A stretch of DNA of 48,374 bases from WJLY01 sp964562405 (GTDB lineage: Bacteria; Joyebacterota; Joyebacteria; Joyebacterales; Joyebacteraceae): the NCBI GenBank assembly GCA_964562405.1, contig CAZLTC010000012.1, positions 1 through 48,374 of the forward strand. Direction: 5' to 3'. The position numbers and the translations under genes are program-made. The notes under the pieces are model-generated. The model was given only the letters and a program-made list of their open reading frames with translations. It ran no database searches and had not been told where the DNA came from. Positions 30,785 to 38,189 of the stretch are shown piece by piece (position 1 is the first letter of the stretch; each line of letters starts with the position of its first letter).

Positions 30785-32227
30785 ATGCTGGGACGCCATC
30801 GCAAGGAAGCCTCGGTGGGAGAGGAGCACGACAGGCGCATCGTCTTCCACATCGACATGGACGCGTTCTTCGCATCGGTAGAGGTGATGTGCCGGCCTAA
30901 GCTTCGCGGCAAGCCCGTCATCGTGTGCGGCAAGCCGACGACGCGAAGCGTTGCGGCCGCGGCGTCCTACGAGGCCCGCAAGTACGGCATCCGGTCGGGC
31001 ATGTCGACCGTCGAGTGTTTCCGCCGCTGCCCGCACGTCGTGGCGGTCGAGGGAAACCCGGGCCAGTACATATACGTTTCACTCGAGCTTCTCCGCATCT
31101 ATAAGGAGTTCTCTACGATCGTCGAGCCGTACTCGATCGATGAGGCGTTCGTCGAGATGACGGGGACCTCGTGCAATTGGCAGAACTGCGAGGGCGTGGC
31201 TCTCGAGATCAAGGACAAGATAGGGAAGAGGTTTCCTGGACTGACTGCGTCGATAGGCGTGGGGCCCAACAAGCTCGTAGCCAAGATGTGCGGCCATCTA
31301 GACAAGCCCGACGGCATAACGGTCATCCGTCCCGGCGGGTTCACGGATGTGTTCGGTGAGCGTAAGGTCACGGATATCTGGGGCGTGGGTGACAGGACGG
31401 CGCTCGCGCTCTCCATGATGGGCGTCGAGAACATACGCGAGTTGTCGGAGCACCCGGTCGCCATGCTCCGCCGCCGGTTCGGCATCATGGGTGAGATCCT
31501 TCACATGATGGCCGTCGGGCGCGACGACACGCCGGTCACGCCCTATTTCGAGGGCATGCCCGTCAAGTCGATGGGGCACGAGCACACGCTCCCGGCCGAC
31601 ACGTGGGACATAGCGGAGGCCGAGAAGGTATTGCTGCGGCTCTGCGACCAGGTGGCGCGGAGGATGAGGAAGAAGGGATATCTGGGCGACGTCATCTCCA
31701 TGCGTCTGCGCTTCAGCGATTTCGAGGGGATAGGCAGGCAGAAGAAGCTCCAGTTCTACACGGACGAAGAGCGTGTCATATATAAGGAGGCGCGCGAACT
31801 GCTCCACCGCTATTGGCGGCCCGGCCACGCCATCAGGCTCGTCGGCGTGAACTGCTCGGGCCTGGTCAAGGTGCCGGAGACGGTTCAGGTCGACCTGTTC
31901 CGCCAGAAGGAAGAGGACTCGCACAGGAAGCTCCTGGCTGCGGTCGACGCGATCAGAGACAAGTTCGGAGAGAACGCGATCACCCGGGCGCGGCTTGTGG
32001 ATATCAACCGGAGAATGTGGGACGCTGGGCGGCGCGTTTCGGAACCGAGGTTCCAGAAGATGTCGGTCGGCGCGACGGAGCGCCAGTACCACTCGATCAT
32101 GGCGGGGTTCCACGATAACAAGGCCAACGTCGACACGGTTCCGCTTCCTCCTGGCCTCTCCTCGAGCCCGTTCGACATGCTACGCCATCAGGACGTCGAG
32201 GATGCGAGCCGAGACGGGGTCGGATGA
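30785..32227 (+). CDS. dinB: DNA polymerase IV (Y-family translesion polymerase)
   Basis: 480 residues. Palm motifs H-I-D-M-D-A-F-F-A-S-V-E (Asp24, Asp26) and Y-S-I-D-E-A-F (Asp119, Glu120) supply the metal-binding carboxylates; G-V-G-P-N-K-L-V-A-K-M follows. A sliding-clamp motif Q-V-D-L-F occurs at residues 368-372, then K-L-L-A-A-V-D-A-I-R-D-K-F-G-E and a tail of about 80 residues. The ATG abuts the fpg stop and its own stop overlaps the next ATG (ATGA). dinB genes are classic SOS targets, which fits the lexA operon. Confidence 0.93.
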   Translation: MLGRHRKEASVGEEHDRRIVFHIDMDAFFASVEVMCRPKLRGKPVIVCGKPTTRSVAAAASYEARKYGIRSGMSTVECFRRCPHVVAVEGNPGQYIYVSLELLRIYKEFSTIVEPYSIDEAFVEMTGTSCNWQNCEGVALEIKDKIGKRFPGLTASIGVGPNKLVAKMCGHLDKPDGITVIRPGGFTDVFGERKVTDIWGVGDRTALALSMMGVENIRELSEHPVAMLRRRFGIMGEILHMMAVGRDDTPVTPYFEGMPVKSMGHEHTLPADTWDIAEAEKVLLRLCDQVARRMRKKGYLGDVISMRLRFSDFEGIGRQKKLQFYTDEERVIYKEARELLHRYWRPGHAIRLVGVNCSGLVKVPETVQVDLFRQKEEDSHRKLLAAVDAIRDKFGENAITRARLVDINRRMWDAGRRVSEPRFQKMSVGATERQYHSIMAGFHDNKANVDTVPLPPGLSSSPFDMLRHQDVEDASRDGVG

Positions 32228-33171
32228 CACAGCCCGATGGAGCTTTCGTGAGACAAGACGACGGGACACAGGGCGACCTCTTCCCGGACCTTCCGCAGGC
32301 CGGTGAGAACCAGATCGCCGATACTAACGGGGCGTACGATAGCGACCCGGTTCCGCCCAACATCAGACAGCTGGGTCGCCACGGGCGCATCCGCGTAGGT
32401 ACGTCCGGCTACAGCTTCGCCGATTGGGTTGGCCCGTTCTACCCGGAGGGCACCGCGCGCAGCAGGATGCTGGACGAGTACGTGCGTCACTTCGACGTGG
32501 TGGAGATCAACTCGAGCTACTACCGTCTTCCCGACGCCAGGATGTTCGAGCGGATGGAGGCCAAGACACCCGGCGGGTTCGAGTTCATCATCAAGCTGTA
32601 CAAGGGAATGACGCACGAGATCGAGGACGACACCTCGATGTACAGGGCCCTCTCGGACGCGGTGGCGCCTCTCAAGGAGGCGGACAAGTTCGCCGGGTAC
32701 CTGGCTCAGTTTCCGTGGAAGTTCAAGGACACGCCGCAGGCACGTGGCCATCTCGGATTCCTCCGGGAGCATCTGGGCGCCGATCCGCTGTTCGTCGAGT
32801 TCCGGCACGACTCGTGGATGAAGCCCGAGGTGTTCGAGCTCCTGCGCTCAACGGACCTCGGGTACTGCTCGGTCGATGAACCGAACCTGAAGGGACTGAT
32901 CCCGCCGGTCGCGCGCGCGACGACGTCGACGGGCTACGTCCGCTTCCACGGCAGGAACGCGGCGAACTGGTGGGGGCGCGGCGGCGGGGACCGCTACGAC
33001 TACGATTACAACGCGGGCGAACTCGAGGAGTGGGCGGGGAAGCTCGTGACGCTTGAGGAGAAGGTCAAGAAGGTCTACGCTTTCTTCAACAACTGCCACG
33101 CGGGCCACGCGGCACGAAACGCCGAGCTCATGATCGAGATGCTGGGCCCGGAGCTTGGTGAGCGCAGCTGA
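32224..33171 (+). CDS. DUF72 (YecE-like) family protein with clamp-motif N-terminal extension
   Basis: 315 residues. From about residue 55 it is a DUF72 TIM-barrel-like domain: R-V-G-T-S-G-Y-S-F-A-D-W, F-Y-P-E-G, E-I-N-S-S-Y-Y-R-L-P, F-V-E-F-R-H-D-S-W, Y-V-R-F-H-G-R-N, F-F-N-N-C-H-A-G-H-A. The family has no settled function. The first 50 residues are a low-complexity extension containing Q-G-D-L-F (16-20), similar to the sliding-clamp-binding consensus and to the motif in the adjacent DinB. It is translationally coupled to dinB. A role alongside translesion polymerase is inference. Confidence 0.85.
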   Translation: MTQPDGAFVRQDDGTQGDLFPDLPQAGENQIADTNGAYDSDPVPPNIRQLGRHGRIRVGTSGYSFADWVGPFYPEGTARSRMLDEYVRHFDVVEINSSYYRLPDARMFERMEAKTPGGFEFIIKLYKGMTHEIEDDTSMYRALSDAVAPLKEADKFAGYLAQFPWKFKDTPQARGHLGFLREHLGADPLFVEFRHDSWMKPEVFELLRSTDLGYCSVDEPNLKGLIPPVARATTSTGYVRFHGRNAANWWGRGGGDRYDYDYNAGELEEWAGKLVTLEEKVKKVYAFFNNCHAGHAARNAELMIEMLGPELGERS

Positions 33172-33191
33172 GGAGCAGAGAGGTTGACCGG

Positions 33192-33896
33192 TTGAGATCT
33201 CACATCGGAGTCGCACGCACCGTGTCGCTCTTGGCCGCGCTGTCGTTCGCGTTTCTGATCGTCCCGCAGTGCGATGCGGCGTCGTCCGACGCGCTGCCGG
33301 AGCAGCCGTCTCCGGACGCGCGGTACCTCATCTACCTGCACGGAGCGATACTGGAGACCGAGGGCCTCGCGGCGGTCCATCCGCGCTTCGGGAAGTATGA
33401 ATACGTCTCTATCCTGGACTCGCTGGCCATCCGCGGGCTCGCCGTGATTAGTGAGCTGCGCGCGGAGGGGACCGATCCTCTCGACTACGCGAAGAAGACG
33501 GCCGACTGGGTGAACACGCTCCTCCGCGCCGGTGTTCCCCCCGAGCACATCACCGTGGTCGGGTTCTCGAAGGGCGGGGGCATCGCGATGAGCGTGTGCG
33601 AGAGGCTCTCCAACGAGAGGCTGAACTTCGTGTTCATGGCCTGCTGCCCGCGCGCCATGAAGGAGTGGCCGGCGGCGCCTTACAAGGGCCGGATACTCTC
33701 CATCTACGAGGCGTCAGACGAGTTCGCCGGTTCCTGCCGGGACGCGATCCTCGGGCCGCGGCAGGAGGGTACGCGAGATGGCATCATCTTCGAGGAACTC
33801 GAACTCAGCACCGGCAAGGAGCACGGCACGTTCTACCGTCCGAGGAGCGAGTGGATCGATCCGGTTGTCGGTTGGGCGATGTCGGACGGCGAGTGA
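33192..33896 (+). CDS. Secreted alpha/beta-hydrolase-fold protein
   Basis: 234 residues. The start is TTG at 33192 with GAGAGG upstream, giving an N-terminal signal peptide (hydrophobic to about residue 25, Q-C-D-A-A). Y-L-I-Y-L-H-G-A opens the fold; the nucleophile elbow is G-F-S-K-G-G and a C-terminal K-E-H-G-T supplies a plausible catalytic His. E-A-S-D-E is a candidate acid region. The substrate is unknown and the role of an exported hydrolase in a repair operon is unclear. Confidence 0.72.
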   Translation: MRSHIGVARTVSLLAALSFAFLIVPQCDAASSDALPEQPSPDARYLIYLHGAILETEGLAAVHPRFGKYEYVSILDSLAIRGLAVISELRAEGTDPLDYAKKTADWVNTLLRAGVPPEHITVVGFSKGGGIAMSVCERLSNERLNFVFMACCPRAMKEWPAAPYKGRILSIYEASDEFAGSCRDAILGPRQEGTRDGIIFEELELSTGKEHGTFYRPRSEWIDPVVGWAMSDGE

Positions 33897-33901
33897 TACA
33901 C

Positions 33902-36214
33902 ATGACCATCACCGAGTTTCTCGAGAAACTCAGGCGCGACGGCTACTACGCCGGGCAGATGGCGCACGTCGAGACCGTTCCCGCCAGACAGGCGCAATAC
34001 GGCGAACTCGAACGCCCGCTGCCTGATGCGCTGGCGCGCGCCCTCAGCTCTGCCGGCATCGAGCGTCTCTACTCACACCAGGTCGATGCCATAGAGGCCG
34101 TGAGGCACGGCAGGAACGTCGTCGTGGTGACGGGGACGGCCTCCGGCAAGACGCTCTGCTACAACATCCCCGTTCTCGAGCGCCTCATCGAACACCCATC
34201 GACGAAGGCTCTCTACCTCTTTCCGACCAAGGCACTCGCCCAGGACCAGGTCAAGAGCCTCACGCGTCTCGCCCAGCTCGACCCCGTTCTGGCCGAGCTA
34301 GTACGAACGGGCACCTACGATGGCGATACGACCCGCCACACGCGTCGCAAGCTGCGCGACGAAGGGAACATCATACTCTCGAACCCGGACATGCTTCACG
34401 CCGGCATCCTGCCCTACCATGCGAAGTGGAACAGGTTCCTCAAGGACCTCGAGTACGTCGTCGTCGACGAGATTCACACGTACCGCGGCATCTTCGGGTC
34501 GAACGTGGCCAACGTCCTCCGCAGACTGAGGCGGGTCTGTGAGCACTACGGCTCGAGCCCGCAGTTCATCTGCTCCAGCGCAACCATCGCCAACCCGCGC
34601 GAGCTGGCTGAACGTCTGGTGGGCGATCCCTTCGAGGTGGTGGACACGGACGGAAGCCCCAGGGGCACCAAGCACTTCGTGCTCTGGAACCCGCCGTATC
34701 TAGACGACACGAAGATGGAGCGCCGCAGCTCGAACGTCGAGGGACACTGGCTGATGTCGGAGCTCATCGCCGAGGGGTTCCAGACGATCGCGTTCGGGAG
34801 AGCGCGCGTCGTGGCCGAGCTCATCTACCGCTACACCAAGGACACGCTCCGCAGGCGCAAGCCCGAGTACGCGGAGAAGATCAAACCCTACAGAGGCGGA
34901 TACCTGCCGGAGGAGCGTCGCGAGATCGAGCGCAAGCTCTTCTCGGGCGAGCTCATGGGCGTAGCCAGCACGAACGCGCTGGAGCTGGGCATAGACGTGG
35001 GGAGCCTCGACGCCGCCGTGATCGTCGGGTTTCCGGGCACCATCGCGAGTGTGTGGCAGCAGGCCGGCCGTGCCGGCCGCGCTTCAGACGAGTCGCTCGC
35101 CGTGCTCGTCGGGTACAACGACCCCATAGACCAGTACCTGATGCGGCACGGCGGGTACTTCTTCCGGCAGTCGCCGGAGAACGCGGTCATAGACCCTGGC
35201 AACAAGTACATCCTAGCCAACCACCTGCGCTGCGCGGCATTCGAGCTGCCGCTGTCGGACGTCGACTACGAGCTGTTCGGCGAGCTCTCCGAGCCCATCG
35301 TCAACCTGCTGGACGAGGTCGAGGACCTTAACGAGATAGACGGGCTGCACTACTGGTCTTCGACCGACTTCCCCGCGCGAGGGATCAATCTCAGGACGAT
35401 CTCGGACAACACCTACACCATCGTCGACGTGGCCAGGGAGAACGCGGTCATAGGCGTGGTCGACGGCGTGTCGGCGCTGGAGCTGGTCTACCCCGAGGCC
35501 ATCTATCTTCACGAGGGGGAGACCTACTTCGTGCGCGAGCTGGACCTCGAGCAGAAGATCGCGTATGTGGAGAAGAAGGAGGTCGACTACTACACGCAGC
35601 CCGTTCTTGAATCCGCGATCCGCATCGGTCAGGCGTCGGACTCGAAGGAATGGAACGGAAGCAACGTATTCTTCGGTGATGCGACCGTGACGTGGATGAC
35701 GTCGGCGTTCAAGAAGATCAAGTTCTATCAGCTCGACTCGATCGGATGGTCCAACCTCGATCTCCCGCCGTTCCACCTCGAGACGAAGGCGTTGTGGCTC
35801 ACTCCGTCCAAGGAAGCAATGGAGGAGGTGCGCTCGCGGGGACGCAACCCGATAGAGGGCCTGGTGGGTGTGCGGAACGTGGCCATCTCGGTGCTGCCCC
35901 TCTTCTCGATGAGCGACCGCAGGGACGTGGGCGGCATAGTGGAGAGCAGCAACACCGGCAGCCCGACGATGTTCCTGTACGATAGGTTCGAGGGCGGGCT
36001 TGGGTTCGTAGAGACCGGGTACCGCAACATCGAGGAGCTGCTTCGCGGGTGTCTCGACCTCGTGAACGAATGCGACTGCGAGGACGGGTGTCCCTCCTGC
36101 GTGGGGTTGCCCATACTGCGGCCTCCCATCCAACAGGATCCCGACGCGGGCGGTGCATGGCCGATCCCCGACAAGGAGTCGGCGCGTCTCTTGCTTGCCG
36201 CGATGCTCCGGTAG
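33902..36214 (+). CDS. mrfA: MrfA/YprA-type DEAD/DEAH-box helicase with C-terminal Cys cluster
   Basis: A 770-residue superfamily-2 helicase. Walker A is G-T-A-S-G-K-T (78-84), motif II D-E-I-H (189-192), motif III S-S-A-T, motif VI Q-Q-A-G-R-A-G-R. The C-terminal DUF1998-like region contains a Cys cluster near residues 717-733 (C-D-C-E-D-G-C-P-S-C), as in Bacillus MrfA, where it binds zinc. MrfA works with the exonuclease MrfB to repair mitomycin adducts independently of UvrABC; the MrfB homologue is at 40976. The ATG at 33902 follows the previous stop by 5 bp. It is the last gene of the putative SOS operon. Confidence 0.9.
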   Translation: MTITEFLEKLRRDGYYAGQMAHVETVPARQAQYGELERPLPDALARALSSAGIERLYSHQVDAIEAVRHGRNVVVVTGTASGKTLCYNIPVLERLIEHPSTKALYLFPTKALAQDQVKSLTRLAQLDPVLAELVRTGTYDGDTTRHTRRKLRDEGNIILSNPDMLHAGILPYHAKWNRFLKDLEYVVVDEIHTYRGIFGSNVANVLRRLRRVCEHYGSSPQFICSSATIANPRELAERLVGDPFEVVDTDGSPRGTKHFVLWNPPYLDDTKMERRSSNVEGHWLMSELIAEGFQTIAFGRARVVAELIYRYTKDTLRRRKPEYAEKIKPYRGGYLPEERREIERKLFSGELMGVASTNALELGIDVGSLDAAVIVGFPGTIASVWQQAGRAGRASDESLAVLVGYNDPIDQYLMRHGGYFFRQSPENAVIDPGNKYILANHLRCAAFELPLSDVDYELFGELSEPIVNLLDEVEDLNEIDGLHYWSSTDFPARGINLRTISDNTYTIVDVARENAVIGVVDGVSALELVYPEAIYLHEGETYFVRELDLEQKIAYVEKKEVDYYTQPVLESAIRIGQASDSKEWNGSNVFFGDATVTWMTSAFKKIKFYQLDSIGWSNLDLPPFHLETKALWLTPSKEAMEEVRSRGRNPIEGLVGVRNVAISVLPLFSMSDRRDVGGIVESSNTGSPTMFLYDRFEGGLGFVETGYRNIEELLRGCLDLVNECDCEDGCPSCVGLPILRPPIQQDPDAGGAWPIPDKESARLLLAAMLR

Positions 36215-36267
36215 TTCCCGCCATCCCCGGCGCGCACGGACCGTTCCAGGCAGCTCCAGAACGCCTT

Positions 36268-36291
36268 GATGAGTCTCCGCTCATCGGTTTT
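36268..36291 (+). terminator. Weak rho-independent terminator after mrfA
   Basis: GATGAG (36268-36273) pairs with CTCATC (36280-36285) around TCTCCG, extendable by two T-G pairs and followed by GGTTTT. It lies 54 bases after the helicase stop. Confidence 0.4.
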
Positions 36292-36382
36292 GGCCTACGG
36301 TACGGGGCCGCGGGAGCGTATAGTGGAGCGGTGTGTATCTGCGGAGTCGCGGCCTGCGCGCCGCACACATCGGAGGACATTC

Positions 36383-37066
36383 GTGGAGTGGTTCCGGGAT
36401 GACGTAGGGGACGGGGTCATGGTCGAGCACGCGGTCGTGGGGTTCGCTTCCGCGAACTGCTACATCGTGGCCGACGGGAAAACACGCGAGGCGGCGATCG
36501 TGGACCCGGGGGCGGACGAGCCCGAGCAGGCGGCAGGGATCGCCGCAGAGGTCAAGCGTCAGGGCCTGACTCTCAAGTACATACTGAACACGCACGGCCA
36601 CCCGGACCACATCTGGGCCAACGATATCGTGAAGGCGGCGTTGGGCGGTGAGGTCGTGATACACGAGCTGGACGGGATGAAGCTGACCGATCCCGACAGG
36701 AACGGCTCGACCCTCTTCGGCATGTCGGTGCGCGTCAGACCGGCGGACAAGCTGGTGCGCGAAGGAGACGTGCTCCGTCTCGGAGGAACGAGTCTCAAGG
36801 TGCTGCACACGCCCGGCCACAGCGCCGGCGGCGCGGCCTTCCTTGGAGACGGGTTCGTGTTCACCGGAGACACTCTGTTCGCGGGCTCGATAGGCCGCAG
36901 CGACCTACCTTGTTCGAGTGAGGAATCGACGATCGCATACGATGTGCTCATCAAGTCGATAGGCAGCAAACTCCTCACACTACCCGACGAGACCGTTGTC
37001 CTGTCAGGCCACGGCCCGTCCACGACGATAGGCGTGGAGCGCAGGACCAATCCCTTCCTGAGGTAA
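36383..37066 (+). CDS. Metallo-beta-lactamase-fold hydrolase (glyoxalase II-like)
   Basis: 227 residues. The metal motif is T-H-G-H-P-D-H, with downstream metal His and Asp in H-T-P-G-H-S-A-G and F-T-G-D-T-L-F, and the final G-H-G. N-C-Y-I-V-A-D near the N-terminus is typical of the YcbL/glyoxalase II-like subgroup that hydrolyses thioesters. GTG 36383 is chosen because GGAGG lies six bases upstream; ATG 36419 is a good alternative at the usual family start. A TATAGT hexamer at 36319 may be a -10, with no convincing -35. Confidence 0.85.
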   Translation: MEWFRDDVGDGVMVEHAVVGFASANCYIVADGKTREAAIVDPGADEPEQAAGIAAEVKRQGLTLKYILNTHGHPDHIWANDIVKAALGGEVVIHELDGMKLTDPDRNGSTLFGMSVRVRPADKLVREGDVLRLGGTSLKVLHTPGHSAGGAAFLGDGFVFTGDTLFAGSIGRSDLPCSSEESTIAYDVLIKSIGSKLLTLPDETVVLSGHGPSTTIGVERRTNPFLR

Positions 37067-37075
37067 CTGCAGGCC

Positions 37076-38104
37076 ATGGAACTCCGCTACGACGTCATCG
37101 ATCTCGTTCCGAGGTTCGTCTTCCGGACCGCCAGGACCACGAGCGCGTCTAGCGAGAGCGTGATAGTGGCGGTCTCGGACGGAACGCTCACCGGTCTGGG
37201 CGAGGCCGCGCCGTCGAGGTACTACGGGGAGACCATCGAGACCGTGGTGGCCTATCTCGAGCGGATGAGGTCGGCGGTGGAGCACGCTGCCCACGAGTCC
37301 GAGCTCATGGCGTATCTGACGTCGCGCGGAGGATACGACGAGCCCGCGGCCAGAGCGTCTCTCGAGATCGCAGCGCACGACATGCTGGGTAAGCGCTACG
37401 GCGTCCCGCTGTGGAAGCACTTCGGTCTGGACCCGGCGCGCGCGCCGCTGACCACCATCAGCATAGGGATCGACACGCCGGAGGTCATGCTCGAGAAGGC
37501 GCTCGAGGCAAGGGAGTACCCACTCCTCAAGGTCAAGCTCAATGCCGAGACCGACCTTTCGATAGTGGCACGCATCAAGGAGGCCACGGGGGCCCGCGTG
37601 ACCGTGGACGCGAACTGCGCGTGGACCCCGGAAGACTCGGTACGGAACGTCGGGGAGCTGGCTCGCATGGGCGTGGAGTTCGTGGAGCAGCCCGTCCGCG
37701 CCGACGACATCGAAGGACTGCGGCGCGTCAAGGAGCACTCGTCGATCCCCATCTTCGCGGACGAGAGCTGTCCGACCAGCGCAGACGTGGCAACGGTCGC
37801 GACGGCCGTCGACGGCATCGTCATTAAGCTCATGAAGGGCGGCGGGTTCGTCGACGCGATCAAGATGGCGCGCGAGGCGAGGCGTCACGGGCTGGGAACT
37901 ATGATCGGGAGCATGCTCGAGAGCTCCGTGGGGATCACCGCCGCCGCGCACATCTCTCCTCTCATGGACTATGCAGACCTGGACAGCGTGTTCCTGCTCG
38001 GCAACGACCCTTATGTAGGTATGAAGATAGAACGCGGAAGGATCGTGCTTCCTGATGGAACGGGGCTCGGGGTGAGCCCGGCCGCGGGCGCAGGCGTTGA
38101 GTGA
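37076..38104 (+). CDS. Dipeptide epimerase (enolase superfamily)
   Basis: 342 residues, muconate-lactonising subgroup, L-Ala-D/L-Glu epimerase type. Active-site elements: V-K-L-N after L-L-K (catalytic Lys on strand 2), V-D-A-N (Asp metal ligand), F-V-E-Q-P-V (Glu ligand), A-D-E-S-C (Asp ligand) and I-K-L-M-K-G-G-G (second catalytic Lys). The likely role is recycling of cell-wall peptide, racemising the second residue of Ala-Glu-type dipeptides; exact dipeptide specificity cannot be read here. It starts 9 bp after the upstream hydrolase. Confidence 0.87.
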   Translation: MELRYDVIDLVPRFVFRTARTTSASSESVIVAVSDGTLTGLGEAAPSRYYGETIETVVAYLERMRSAVEHAAHESELMAYLTSRGGYDEPAARASLEIAAHDMLGKRYGVPLWKHFGLDPARAPLTTISIGIDTPEVMLEKALEAREYPLLKVKLNAETDLSIVARIKEATGARVTVDANCAWTPEDSVRNVGELARMGVEFVEQPVRADDIEGLRRVKEHSSIPIFADESCPTSADVATVATAVDGIVIKLMKGGGFVDAIKMAREARRHGLGTMIGSMLESSVGITAAAHISPLMDYADLDSVFLLGNDPYVGMKIERGRIVLPDGTGLGVSPAAGAGVE

Positions 38105-38189
38105 AAGTTGTGCGAACGGGCGTCGGCCCTCAACTCGTTCGATGTCCCCGCGTGTCCGAGCGCGGGCCGTGCGTCGGGAGGAACCACGC

